Positions 47,564-56,286 are shown, counted from the stretch's first letter. The stretch: DNA of 64,000 bases from Thermosynechococcus vestitus BP-1 (GCF_000011345.1 NC_004113.1:310001-374000); one strand, 5' to 3'. Notes: generated by a model from the sequence alone, not told the origin. Program-made: numbers and translations.

Positions 47564-48262
47564 ATGTCAAAAGAAACAAGACAAGAAACAACAATAAAAT
47601 TTCCTGCGTTGGGTATAGAGTTGCTTAAGTTCGATGGACAAAAAGTGGAGTTTTTCGGGAAAGAAGTTCTTAAGTTCGATGGACAAAAAGTAGAAGTTTT
47701 GGGGGGAGAAGTTCTTAAGTTCGATGGACAAAAAGTGGAAGTTTTCAGGCAAGAAGTTCTTAAGTTCAATGAAGATGATTGTCTAACTAGACCTCTGCCT
47801 GATCCATCAGGCAACTGCGATCTTCAGACTCCCAGGGAATCGGAAGAGCAGAGCCATCAGCCAGAACCAGTTAGAGTTCAGGCTTCTATTGCTTTAATTC
47901 TCCAAGCAAAGTATGCACCTTCTCTTAAGGAAAAGGATGTCATTCAACTAAATGACCTTTTAAGATACATTGACAAGGCAGCCTACTATTTGGTTGTGAG
48001 AACTCAAGAGATAGATAACATCGAGAAAAATTTATCTCTTGGGGAATTGGATGATAAGGCATATGAACAAGATATTTACCTGCGCATAGACATCCATCCA
48101 GCAATTCCTGAGGAAATATGCAATGCAAAGAGTAAGCTAGCCATCACATCCTTCCTTCAAAAGCATAGAAATGAATTGGAATTTAAGAATTTTAAGAATT
48201 TTAAGGTGTCCCCTTTGAAGTTACGCCTGAGTAGCAGAGGCTTAGAACAATTCAGGTCTTAA
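47564..48262 (+). CDS. Small partner of dynamin copy 1, with 15-aa N-terminal repeats
   Basis: A 232-residue protein with a good ribosome-binding site (AGGAGG) before ATG 47564. Residues 20-69 consist of three 15-residue repeats (LLKFDGQKVEFFGKE and two near copies) plus a fourth start. The C-terminal part (about 105-232, ASIALILQAKYAPSLKEKDV through LRLSSRGLEQFRS) is about 80% like the copy 2 partner. There is no membrane helix, unlike that partner. A 9-nt tandem doubling (48185-48202, Lys-Asn-Phe) marks a further difference. Unrecognised family; likely acts with the adjacent GTPase. Confidence 0.7.
   Translation: MSKETRQETTIKFPALGIELLKFDGQKVEFFGKEVLKFDGQKVEVLGGEVLKFDGQKVEVFRQEVLKFNEDDCLTRPLPDPSGNCDLQTPRESEEQSHQPEPVRVQASIALILQAKYAPSLKEKDVIQLNDLLRYIDKAAYYLVVRTQEIDNIEKNLSLGELDDKAYEQDIYLRIDIHPAIPEEICNAKSKLAITSFLQKHRNELEFKNFKNFKVSPLKLRLSSRGLEQFRS
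47621..47770 (+). repeat. 45-bp tandem repeats in the small partner of copy 1
   Basis: Three full 45-bp units (47621-47665, 47666-47710, 47711-47755) and the first 15 bases of a fourth. Each encodes [LV]LKFDGQKVE plus five variable residues. High base identity among the units indicates recent expansion. Confidence 0.9.
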
Positions 48263-48410
48263 CAGCTAGTGGCTAGTGGTAGCGCTATGGCATCGCCCCT
48301 GGGGAGACTGCAGAAACTAGACCTGGCCGCCCTGAGCACTAAACAACAATCTATATCTTTGTCGCAAAACTTATAGGATAAGGAAAACCGCAAAAACTGC
48401 TCAAGGGACT
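48263..48410 (+). promoter_or_regulatory. Leader of dynamin copy 2
   Basis: 148 bp that repeat the leader of copy 1 from 48281, but lack one 13-nt unit and about 60 bases present in copy 1 (near 44775-44837). The last 35 bases before the ATG are nearly identical in both leaders and contain ATAAGGAAAACCG. Confidence 0.5.
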
Positions 48411-50996
48411 ATGCAAGCGCCAAATCTCGTCTATCGGAAATTTCAGGCTGCGAGAGACGCGGCCCAAGGGTTCAAAGGTCAGTGGCAGCAATTCTCAAAG
48501 CGGTTCATTGATTGCCTTGAGCAGACCCAAAAGGCGGGGCAGGTGAAGGCGGACTTTCTCCAGCAATGCAAAGCTGACATTGCAGCACTTCACTCAAGTT
48601 TAGAAGAGGCGTTACAGGCACTCAACGCAAGGCTAGACAGCCCCCTACTCACCCTTGCCACCACCGGTACGACTAGCAGCGGCAAAAGTACCCTTGTCAA
48701 CTTCCTCTGTGGTGCTGAACTTGTCCCTGTTGCCGTCAGTGAAATGAGCGCCGGCACCGTTACCCTTGAGGATGGCGACGTCCCCTCCCTGACCATTGAA
48801 GCTACACCGGGGGCCCTTTGGGAATGCGGCACTTGGGAAAACATTAGTGCAGCCACCATCTATGACAAGCTAGAGGAGGCAATGGTACAGTACCTAGACA
48901 CCAAGGACACAAACCCTTCCCTAGCGCCCCCCAAAGCCAACATCACCTACCCCATCCAGTTTCTGCGGCAGCATCGGCACCAGTTGGGCCTGCCCTTTGG
49001 GACTCGTGTTCAGCTCCTTGACCTGCCCGGCTTTGCCTATGTGGGGGATGAGCGGAATGCCCAGATTATCCGTGAGCAATGTCGGCAGGCGCTATGCCTT
49101 GTCACCTACAACAGCGCTGAAACGGACGCCAAGAAAACCGAACAACTCCTTGAGGAAGTGGTGATCCAAGTCAAAAACCTAGGGGGGTCACCGGCACGGA
49201 TGCTCTTTGTCCTCAATCGCATTGATGTGTTTCAGGAGGATAGAGACCCCCAGAAGTCGGAGCAGCGCTTTGTGAGCAAGACCGTTGGCCAGATCAAAGC
49301 TAAGCTTAAAGAGAAGTTGCCGGAGCATGAGGAGGCCATTGAGACGCTGAAGGTGCTGAAGCTGAGTGCCCGGGCGGCTTTGTATAGTCAACTCATCCAG
49401 CAAAGCGTAGGGGAAGAACGGGCAAAGATTTGTGAGCGGGCGGAGGAACAGCACAAAGCGTTAATTGGCGAAGACCTTTTAGAAGAGTTGCCCCGTAATC
49501 CAGCGAAATGGACTGATCACGATTGCCAGCGGGTGGCAGAGAGTCTGTGGGCAAATTCCTATGGTCAAGAACTCTTTAAGGAACTGGTTGAGCAAATTCA
49601 ACAGCATTTTGCCGAGCTCGTCATTCCCCAAATTGTGGTGGACTTCAACAAGGGTGCAGCAAATAAGGTTCTAGAGTGGTGTACCCAAGAGGTCGATGCC
49701 ATCTGCAACAGTATAGAAGAGAAGTATCGCCAAGAGTGTGAGAGGCTAGAGGAGACTGGGGTTCAACTTTCAGAGAAACTACAACAAGCGGGGAAAAACC
49801 TGAAGGTACCTTTTGAGGAGATGAAAGAGCTCATTACCAGCCATTCACCCATTACCAACCATTCGATTGTGTTATTAGAATCTATTATGTTCGAATTTAT
49901 TGGAAATAAAGAACAAACTGAGTGCGAACCCGAAGTTGATGATAATGATGATGATGAGTGGTCGGATAAAATACGGCAATGGCGCGATAAAATACAGCAA
50001 TGGCATAGTCAGGTTGATGATGAGTGGAGGGATAAAATAAAGCTAGATGATGAAATATTACCTCTGATATACACTTGGAGACGTGAAGTATTCATCTCAA
50101 TTGAGCAACTACTAGAGCAAGTTTACCTTTCTATACAAGGTGGCAAGGTCGATTTTTCAGCGGATGTGAACCTTAAGCAGTTGCCACCCCCTGACCAGAA
50201 ATACGTGCAGGAACTTGAGGAAACATTAAGAGAGTTCATTGAATTCATCAAGGCTATAGGTTATAACTGTGCAGACGTTGCTAAACAAGGAATGACCATT
50301 CGGCAAGAGACCCAGGGAGATTTCAAAATTATCTACTTTCAGTCCATCATCAAAAATATCCAAAAGCGTCTTAGTGAGGTTATTGAAGTTCTTGTCAAAA
50401 GTGTTCTAGCTCGTGAGCAGGGTCCTATTTACGACGTCGTGAGCCTCTTATTTAGAAACCATTTAGAATACCTACAGGAGAGTGCTCAGAGGATTGCCCC
50501 AGAGCTTGGGATTCAGTTCCCGATGAGTACTTTAAGTCAAGTTCAGAAAGAACTCAATTGGGACATTTTCGTAGAAAAAGCCTTTTCTCCAAAAAAGGCG
50601 ACATGGACCACTACTGAAAGAAGGAAAGCAGGACCTCGGTCGCTGCTCTGCTTGATTGAAATAGAAACAAAAGTAAATGTAAAAAAGTCTGGTTTCGTGC
50701 TTGAAGTTCCCAGCATGGTAAAGCTCTGTGAAGACTGGAGCGCTGCCTGTAAAGAGTGGGTGGATGAGTACTTAGTGCCCGCATATCTTGATTGGCTTCT
50801 AGAGCAAACCGATTTACTCACAGAAAAAGCGAATGAATATCAGCAAGCGGTACTAGAGCGCTATCGCTCTAAATTAAGCGAATGCCACCAAGCGCTGAGC
50901 ATAGATTATGAAACCCACAAGCAGTTTTGGGAGCTAATGCGCACAAGTGTGGCCGAGCTAGAACAAGCCCGACCTTCTTGGGATAAGATTAAGTAG
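48411..50996 (+). CDS. Dynamin-like GTPase, copy 2 (861 aa, amber-shortened)
   Basis: Same GTPase motifs as copy 1 (GTTSSGKST, DLPG, NRID), and residues 1-719 are identical. From residue 720 the sequences diverge (here FVEKAFSPKKATWTTTER, there SLEKAFSPEAKEATWTAI), with two residues missing. The frame ends at TAG 50994-50996 where copy 1 has CAG; the frame then remains open for 19 more codons to the TAG at the position equivalent to the copy 1 stop. The shortened end probably leaves the protein functional. The small partner gene follows 96 bp later. Family and role as for copy 1, not proven. Confidence 0.85.
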   Translation: MQAPNLVYRKFQAARDAAQGFKGQWQQFSKRFIDCLEQTQKAGQVKADFLQQCKADIAALHSSLEEALQALNARLDSPLLTLATTGTTSSGKSTLVNFLCGAELVPVAVSEMSAGTVTLEDGDVPSLTIEATPGALWECGTWENISAATIYDKLEEAMVQYLDTKDTNPSLAPPKANITYPIQFLRQHRHQLGLPFGTRVQLLDLPGFAYVGDERNAQIIREQCRQALCLVTYNSAETDAKKTEQLLEEVVIQVKNLGGSPARMLFVLNRIDVFQEDRDPQKSEQRFVSKTVGQIKAKLKEKLPEHEEAIETLKVLKLSARAALYSQLIQQSVGEERAKICERAEEQHKALIGEDLLEELPRNPAKWTDHDCQRVAESLWANSYGQELFKELVEQIQQHFAELVIPQIVVDFNKGAANKVLEWCTQEVDAICNSIEEKYRQECERLEETGVQLSEKLQQAGKNLKVPFEEMKELITSHSPITNHSIVLLESIMFEFIGNKEQTECEPEVDDNDDDEWSDKIRQWRDKIQQWHSQVDDEWRDKIKLDDEILPLIYTWRREVFISIEQLLEQVYLSIQGGKVDFSADVNLKQLPPPDQKYVQELEETLREFIEFIKAIGYNCADVAKQGMTIRQETQGDFKIIYFQSIIKNIQKRLSEVIEVLVKSVLAREQGPIYDVVSLLFRNHLEYLQESAQRIAPELGIQFPMSTLSQVQKELNWDIFVEKAFSPKKATWTTTERRKAGPRSLLCLIEIETKVNVKKSGFVLEVPSMVKLCEDWSAACKEWVDEYLVPAYLDWLLEQTDLLTEKANEYQQAVLERYRSKLSECHQALSIDYETHKQFWELMRTSVAELEQARPSWDKIK

Positions 50997-51092
50997 TCTG
51001 AAAATGCTGGAGTAATCTCCGTTGATCTAAACGCTGAAACTAGCTCAGTATAGGACATACTCATTAATCAAAAGTGGCAGGAGGATTATTAC

Positions 51093-51683
51093 ATGTTAAA
51101 AGAAACAAGACAAGAAACAATAATAGAAATTCCTTGGTCGCTTCTTGAGTTCGGTGGAGAAAAAATTCTTTTTGGTTTGGGTTTTTTGGTTCTTTTGATT
51201 TTGGTTTTTTGGGTTTTTTGGAGAGCGTTGCTTAACAGCAATCCTCAGACTCCCAGGAAATCGGAAGAGCAGAGCTATAAGCCAGAACCATTTAAAGTTA
51301 ACGCTTCTATTGCTTTAATTCTCCAAGCAAAGGATGCACCTTCTCTTAAGGAAAAGGACACCATTGAACTAAATGAACTTTTAGAATACATTGACAAGGC
51401 AGCCTACTATTTGGTTGCGACAACTCAAGAGATAGATAACATCGAGAAAAATTTATCTCTTGGGAAATTGGATCATAAGGCATATGAACAAGATATTTAC
51501 CTGCGCATAGATATTTACCTGCGCATAGACATCCCTCCAGCAATTCCTGAGGAAATATGCAATGCAAAGACTAAGCTAGCCATCAAATCCTTCCTTCGAA
51601 AGCATGGAAATGAATTGCAATTTGAGGTGTCCCGTTTGGCGTTACGCCTGAGTAGCAGAGGCTTAGAAAACCTCAGGTCTTAA
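51093..51683 (+). CDS. Small partner of dynamin copy 2, membrane-anchored
   Basis: A 196-residue protein with the same leader and first codons as the copy 1 partner (AGGAGG before ATG 51093). In place of the 15-residue repeats it has a strong membrane helix (about 27-47, LFGLGFLVLLILVFWVFW). The C-terminal domain from ASIALILQAKDAPSLKEKDT to RLSSRGLENLRS is shared. An 18-bp tandem doubling (51492-51527) repeats IYLRID. Unrecognised family. It may tether the GTPase to a membrane, an inference from layout only. Confidence 0.72.
   Translation: MLKETRQETIIEIPWSLLEFGGEKILFGLGFLVLLILVFWVFWRALLNSNPQTPRKSEEQSYKPEPFKVNASIALILQAKDAPSLKEKDTIELNELLEYIDKAAYYLVATTQEIDNIEKNLSLGKLDHKAYEQDIYLRIDIYLRIDIPPAIPEEICNAKTKLAIKSFLRKHGNELQFEVSRLALRLSSRGLENLRS
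51492..51527 (+). repeat. 18-bp tandem doubling in the small partner of copy 2
   Basis: Two exact copies of GATATTTACCTGCGCATA. The copy 1 partner has only one, so the doubling arose after the module was duplicated. Confidence 0.95.
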
Positions 51684-51808
51684 CAGCTAGTGGCTAGGCG
51701 CTGAATCTGGCCAGGTTGCCACACGCAACTGCCTTTGGCTGATCCCTGGCAAAGGGAATGGGGTACCCTAAGAAAGGCTTTGCACATTGAACGAGGAACA
51801 CAGCCCGA

Positions 51809-53131
51809 ATGACCCTTGAGTTTCGCGCAGCTCAGCATCTGAGCCATGAGCTTTTTGCTGCCTTAAAGCCGGGGGAAGCGCTCTTTGTTGAAATTGCCAG
51901 TGAATCCAGCCAGTTTATTCGCTTTAATCGGGCGCGGGTACGTCAAATTGGCACGGTAGAGGATACACAGGTCACCCTGCGGTTGCAACTGCAGCAACGG
52001 ACGGCGAGCACTTCCTTTCCCTATAGGGGAACGGCGGATTTGGCGGCGGCCCTAGAGTATTTGGCGCAATTGCGCTCAGAAACGGTTCAGCTCCCTGTGG
52101 ATCCCTACTTAGTGCCACCAACGGATACGGGCTCTATTCAAGACACCTACCTTGGCCGCCTACCTGATCCTGACTCGGTTGTAGAAACCATCCTCAAACC
52201 TGTGCAAGACCTTGATTTTGTCGGCATTTATAGTGGCGGCACCATCGCTCGCGGTAGCTTTAACTCCGCAGGCCAGGAGCATTGGTTTGCCACGGAAACC
52301 TTTTGCTTAGATTATTCCCTCTTTACAGACACGGGCAAAGCCGTCAAAAATAGCTACGCCAGTACCCATTGGGACACTGCCACCTACGAAACCCAAATTG
52401 CCAGCGATCGCCAGCAGTTAGCCCAGTTGGCACAGCCGCCACGCCAGTTGCCGCCAGGACGCTATCGCACCTACTTTGCCCCCGCTGCTGTCGCTGAACT
52501 CGTGGGGATGCTCTCCTGGGGCGCCGTCAGTGAGGCCGCCTATCGTCAAGGGGGCAGTGCCCTCGCCAAGTTACGGGAAGGGGTGACTCTATCTCCCCTT
52601 TTCAGTTTGCAGGAGGACTTTACCAGCGGCACGGTGCCCCGCTTCAATAGCGATGGCGATATTGCTCCTCCCTACCTCTCTTTAATTGAGCGCGGCCAAT
52701 TGCAAACGCTGCTCATTAGTCGGCGCACAGCTCAGGAATACAACCTTGTGGCCAATGGTGCCAACCGGCAAGAAAGCTTGCGATCGCCCCTCGTGCTGGC
52801 CGGTACTCTGCCAGCGGTGGATGTGCTTGCTGCCCTCGATACGGGGCTGTACGTCGGCAATTTGCACTACCTCAACTGGAGCGATCGTCCCAATGGACGC
52901 ATAACGGGCATGACCCGCTACGCCTGTTTTTGGGTAGAGCAGGGCAAAATCGTTGGCCCCATTAGCGATCTGCGGTTTGATGACAGTTTGTATGACTTTT
53001 GGGGCAACAACCTAGAAGCCTTGACCGACACCCCCATGTGGATCGCCAACACCGATACCTACGAACGCCGCTCCCTTGGGGGCATTACGGTGCCGGGGAT
53101 GCTAGTCAAGGCCTTTCAGTTTACGCTCTAG
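51809..53131 (+). CDS. pmbA: TldE/PmbA-family protein
   Basis: A 440-residue member of the TldD/TldE family; in other bacteria TldD and TldE form a heteromeric protease that processes peptides. The HExxxH metal motif of TldD is absent, so this is the non-catalytic TldE/PmbA-like partner. Family features include GSFNSAGQEHWFATETFCLD near the middle, LIERGQLQTLLISRRTAQEY and RYACFWVEQGKIVGPISDLR near the end. It begins right after the dynamin island with its own upstream gap of 125 bp. A TldD partner is not in this window. Confidence 0.85.
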   Translation: MTLEFRAAQHLSHELFAALKPGEALFVEIASESSQFIRFNRARVRQIGTVEDTQVTLRLQLQQRTASTSFPYRGTADLAAALEYLAQLRSETVQLPVDPYLVPPTDTGSIQDTYLGRLPDPDSVVETILKPVQDLDFVGIYSGGTIARGSFNSAGQEHWFATETFCLDYSLFTDTGKAVKNSYASTHWDTATYETQIASDRQQLAQLAQPPRQLPPGRYRTYFAPAAVAELVGMLSWGAVSEAAYRQGGSALAKLREGVTLSPLFSLQEDFTSGTVPRFNSDGDIAPPYLSLIERGQLQTLLISRRTAQEYNLVANGANRQESLRSPLVLAGTLPAVDVLAALDTGLYVGNLHYLNWSDRPNGRITGMTRYACFWVEQGKIVGPISDLRFDDSLYDFWGNNLEALTDTPMWIANTDTYERRSLGGITVPGMLVKAFQFTL

Positions 53132-53156
53132 GTTACTCCCAAGTTACTCAGCTAAG

Positions 53157-53873
53157 TTAGTCGGCGGTGGCCAGTTCAGTGCTGCCCCGCTGTTTGCGAC
53201 GAGTCAGCGTATTAAAGAGCAACTGCCCAATGGCCCTGATCAGGTTGCCCTCCAGTTCCTGGAAGATCTTCATGTTCATGCCAAAGGCGGCATTGGCCTC
53301 ATCCACAATCCGGTCTGCCGTGGCCTCATCCACCGGCAGTTCATCGAGGCGTTGGCGATAGAGTTGCTTAAAGGCCTTTTCGTCACTAATGGACTCAAAC
53401 CGATAAAACGCTGTGCCTTCGCCATCCTGCAAATTCATCGCCCGCTCAGCAATCCCCTTGAGGATTTGGCCGCCCGAAAGATCCCCTAGGTAGCGGGTGT
53501 AGGAGTGCGCCACCAACAGTTCCGGGGCAGTATTGGCCACCTCATGGATGCGGGCAACATAGGCCTGCGTCGCTGGCGAAGGGGGAATTTCCTCGCGCCA
53601 ATTGGAACCAAAGTAATAGGTGAGATCTCGCTCAAGGCTACTTTTGCGGTTCAGCTCCGGAAAGTAAATTTTGCCAACAATGGGATGATCTTTGAGCCGC
53701 TCCATCTCCTGTTCCATGGCGCTGTAAACGTGATAGAGGCTGGCAACGAGCTTGCGGTAGGAGCTTTTTTCTACGGTGCCTTTGAGGAAGCAGCGCACAA
53801 AGCCAACGTTCTCGGCCATGGTATGGGCTTTTTTGGTGCCTTCGCGCAATTTCGTCGCTAGAGACGTTGTCAT
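53157..53873 (-). CDS. ho1: Heme oxygenase 1
   Basis: Ferredoxin-dependent cleavage of heme to biliverdin, CO and iron, the entry to phycobilin synthesis. The 238-residue protein from ATG 53873 begins MTTSLATKLREGTKKAHTMA with the proximal heme histidine in KKAHTMAE. The distal-helix signature YTRYLGDLSGGQILKGIAER is intact. AAGGA lies seven bases upstream of this ATG, so I prefer it over the GTG- or TTG-type extension to 53900. Its 3' end faces the tldE gene 25 bp away. Confidence 0.96.
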   Translation of the reverse strand: MTTSLATKLREGTKKAHTMAENVGFVRCFLKGTVEKSSYRKLVASLYHVYSAMEQEMERLKDHPIVGKIYFPELNRKSSLERDLTYYFGSNWREEIPPSPATQAYVARIHEVANTAPELLVAHSYTRYLGDLSGGQILKGIAERAMNLQDGEGTAFYRFESISDEKAFKQLYRQRLDELPVDEATADRIVDEANAAFGMNMKIFQELEGNLIRAIGQLLFNTLTRRKQRGSTELATAD

Positions 53874-53971
53874 CACAGGATCCTTCTTGAAATTTTGCAA
53901 CGTTTTATTTCTAAAAGTGACTGTTAGTGCAGTCTATCTTTCAGGCTAAGGGCAAATGACACCCTTTTTCA

Positions 53972-55363
53972 TTAAAAATCATTAAGGCGATCGCGGGCCG
54001 CAGCCAGGGCCTGGCGCACCTGATCAAACCCTGTCCCACCATAGCTATTGCGGGCAGCCACCACTTGGCGGGGGGCAATCCGTTGATAAATATCCGGCCC
54101 AAAGGCGGGATGCAGGGCTTGCCATTCCTCAAGGGTGAGGTCTTTGAGGAGCTTCTGCTGAGCAACACAGGTTTTCACCACTTGCCCCACCAAGTTATAG
54201 GCCTCGCGGAAGGGCACCCCTTTGCTGGCCAAGTAGTCGGCCACATCCGTAGCATTGGCAAAATCACTCTCCACCGCCGCTGCCAAGCGTTGGGTTTGAA
54301 ACACCAGCCCCTCGGCCATCAGGATCGTCATTGCCTCTAGGCAGGCACGCACCGTATCGACGGCATCGAAAAGGGCTTCTTTATCCTCTTGGAGATCCTT
54401 GTTATAGGCCAAGGGTAGCCCCTTCATCATCACCAAGAGGGCCTGCAAGTGGCCAAAGACGCGGCCGCTTTTCCCCCGCACCAATTCCGGCACATCGGGA
54501 TTTTTCTTTTGGGGCATGATACTAGAGCCGGTGGCACAGGTATCGGTGAGCTGCACAAAGGCAAACTCCTCAGAGGCCCAGAGAATAATCTCCTCCGAGA
54601 GCCGCGATAGATGCACCATGATCAAGCTAGCGGCACAGAGAAATTCAATGACAAAATCGCGATCGCTGACGGCATCGAGGCTATTGCGATAGGGTTCCCG
54701 AAAGCCCAACAATTCCGCTGTGTAGTGGCGATCGATGGGGAACGTTGTGCCCGCCAGGGCCCCAGCCCCTAAGGGAGAGATATTCACCCGCTCGCGAATT
54801 TGCCGCAGTCGCTCAATGTCCCGCTGCGCCATTTCCACATAGGCGAGGAGATGGTGAGCCAAGCTCAGGGGTTGTGCCCGTTGCAGGTGGGTGTAACCAG
54901 GGATGAGGGTTTCTACATGGGATTGCGCCAGATCCAGCAGGGTGCGCTGCCACTGCCGCAGTTGTTGAAGAATGTGATCAATTTCGGAGCGTAAATAGAG
55001 GCGCACATCGGTGCCTACCTGATCGTTGCGCGATCGCGCCGTGTGCAGTTTCTTACCCACCTCCCCCACCAATTCTGTGAGGCGGCGTTCAACGGCAAAG
55101 TGAACATCCTCCGCCTCAATGCCGGGGGTAAACTGACCGGCACGGTATTCTTGGCGAATTTGCTCTAGGCCTTGGATCAGTGTTTCTGCTTCCTCTGGGC
55201 TAATGATCCCTGTTTTTGCCAGCATGCGGGCATGGGCCTGGGAGCCGCTGAGATCGTATTCAATGAGGCGAATGTCAAAACCAATACTGGCGTTAAAGCG
55301 GGCGATCGCCGGATGGAGGGCCTGTTCAAAGCGCTGGCTCCAAGGCTGAGGTGGGGCACTCAC
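53972..55363 (-). CDS. argH: Argininosuccinate lyase
   Basis: Last step of arginine synthesis, releasing fumarate from argininosuccinate. The 463-residue fumarase-superfamily protein has [20 protein letters not shown], the TGTxxxxx-type middle region [20 protein letters not shown] and the conserved signature [20 protein letters not shown] with the catalytic serine loop. It is 15 bp downstream of the small membrane protein gene on the same strand. Start is ATG 55363. Confidence 0.97.
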   Translation of the reverse strand: MSAPPQPWSQRFEQALHPAIARFNASIGFDIRLIEYDLSGSQAHARMLAKTGIISPEEAETLIQGLEQIRQEYRAGQFTPGIEAEDVHFAVERRLTELVGEVGKKLHTARSRNDQVGTDVRLYLRSEIDHILQQLRQWQRTLLDLAQSHVETLIPGYTHLQRAQPLSLAHHLLAYVEMAQRDIERLRQIRERVNISPLGAGALAGTTFPIDRHYTAELLGFREPYRNSLDAVSDRDFVIEFLCAASLIMVHLSRLSEEIILWASEEFAFVQLTDTCATGSSIMPQKKNPDVPELVRGKSGRVFGHLQALLVMMKGLPLAYNKDLQEDKEALFDAVDTVRACLEAMTILMAEGLVFQTQRLAAAVESDFANATDVADYLASKGVPFREAYNLVGQVVKTCVAQQKLLKDLTLEEWQALHPAFGPDIYQRIAPRQVVAARNSYGGTGFDQVRQALAAARDRLNDF

Positions 55364-55378
55364 GGGCAGTTCTCAGGG

Positions 55379-55582
55379 CTAAAAGTTCAGGAGCTTGCCA
55401 AAGATCCAGCCAATGGCCAAACCAATAATCAGTGCCCACAGTTGACCCGAATCGACAAAGTTTGCCCACGCCTTAGAAACGTCTTCCCCCAACGTGTCTT
55501 TGAATTTTTGGGCCACGATAATTTGCGGCTCAATCGTCACTTGGCTAGCAATAAGGTAGTTCGATCCAGGATTCATAGCCAT
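55379..55582 (-). CDS. Small single-pass membrane protein
   Basis: A 67-residue protein with an N-terminal soluble half (TIEPQIIVAQKFKDTLGEDV) and a C-terminal membrane helix (LWALIIGLAIGWIFGKLLNF). Start at ATG 55582 or ATG 55576. It lies 15 bp upstream of argH. Similar short proteins seem to occur in cyanobacteria; no function known. Confidence 0.6.
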   Translation of the reverse strand: MAMNPGSNYLIASQVTIEPQIIVAQKFKDTLGEDVSKAWANFVDSGQLWALIIGLAIGWIFGKLLNF

Positions 55583-55679
55583 TGGCGAAAACGCAACTCA
55601 AATTTATCCTAGCGGAGGCGGGGGCGATCGCCAACTGGTATGCCAACACTGAGGCGGAGGGACAGCCTTTTGCAACCAT

Positions 55680-56045
55680 TCAAGAGAAATAGTCAAGAAG
55701 AATAGAGCGATCGCGCCCCTGTTTTTTGGCCTGATCAACAGCAGCATCAGCAATGGCAAGGATCTCAGTTAAGGTGCTCTGACGTTCCCCGGCAGTGACA
55801 AAGTATGACCCAGCACTAACTGTGATGTAGCGATGGTAGGCCGTGTCTCCTTGGCGGATTTTCAGTTCCCGCATGTGATGGGCCATCCGTTTAACGATTT
55901 GTTGAGCCGCCCCAAACATCATAGGGGAGTACAAGGGCAAACTCCTCACCCCCATAACGGGCAATGACATCGTTGCAGCAATGGACCCTAAGGGTTTGAG
56001 GCACCAAGTGTAGGGCGCGATCGCCCGCCAAATGTTTGTCAAATG
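55680..56045 (-). pseudogene. Frameshifted fragment of a GGDEF diguanylate cyclase
   Basis: The 3' half of a GGDEF domain in two minus-strand frames. One frame reads DKHLAGDRALHLVPQTLR then NDVIARYGGEEFALVLPYD (RYGGEEF active-site motif near 55940-55960). After a shift near 55905-55925 the other frame continues GAAQQIVKRMAHHMREL, YHRYITVSAGSYFVTAGERQ and ADAAVDQAKKQGRDRSILL. An 11-nt tandem doubling (CAAATGTTTGT at 56029-56039 and 56040-56050) marks the upstream break, beyond which no cyclase sequence continues. It is therefore non-functional, lacking the domain start. Confidence 0.75.
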
Positions 56046-56286
56046 TTTGTCACAGTTGAGCCGCCGGTCTTGGCAGCCTCTACACCCAAAACCCGACGAC
56101 TGTTCTCTACCTTAGGGCCCAATTTGTTAGGGCCAAATTTGTCAATGTATTGCCCCCCTGCGGCAATGGGATTCTGTGCTTAGTGGTCACAGACGCCTGA
56201 TTGAGGGCCTGTCGTTGACCCGTCAAGAACCGTGGGAGGAGGAAATTCGGCAACTGGTACGGACAACGACCTTCGTCCAAAACGCT
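56046..56286. other. Degenerate intergenic stretch with a plus-strand gene tail
   Basis: About 240 bp with no intact gene. On the plus strand an open frame from about 56118 to TGA 56289-56291 encodes APLRQWDSVLSGHRRLIEG followed by LSLTRQEPWEEEIRQLVRTT and a short end. It looks like the C-terminal tail of a lost gene, but I do not recognise it. Confidence 0.3.

Larger units (their letters stand above)
44670..48280 (+). repeat. Direct repeat unit 1 of the dynamin module
   Basis: About 3.6 kb comprising a leader, a dynamin-like gene and a small gene. It begins AGCGCTATGGCATCGCCCCT and ends with AACAGCTAGTGGCTAG plus four bases, where unit 2 begins with the same opening word. The central 2.15 kb is almost base-identical to unit 2, the ends less so. 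Confidence 0.9.
48281..51697 (+). repeat. Direct repeat unit 2 of the dynamin module
   Basis: About 3.4 kb, head to tail with unit 1. It opens with the same AGCGCTATGGCATCGCCCCT and ends with the same AACAGCTAGTGGCTAG as unit 1. Only a few synonymous changes separate the first 2.15 kb of the two GTPase genes (for example at 44975/48514). Confidence 0.9.

Noticed and set aside
44670-51697. Dynamin island as an insertion sequence or composite transposon
   Set aside because: No transposase, terminal inverted repeats or clear target-site duplication was seen; the structure is a simple tandem duplication.
51809-53131. Catalytic TldD metalloprotease
   Set aside because: No HExxxH motif is present, so it is the TldE/PmbA-type partner.
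55582-55689. Plus-strand TTG-started 35-codon frame (contains FILAEAGAIANWYANTEAEG)
   Set aside because: Protein-like but very short, with no ribosome-binding site and overlap with the GGDEF remnant; may be another gene scrap.
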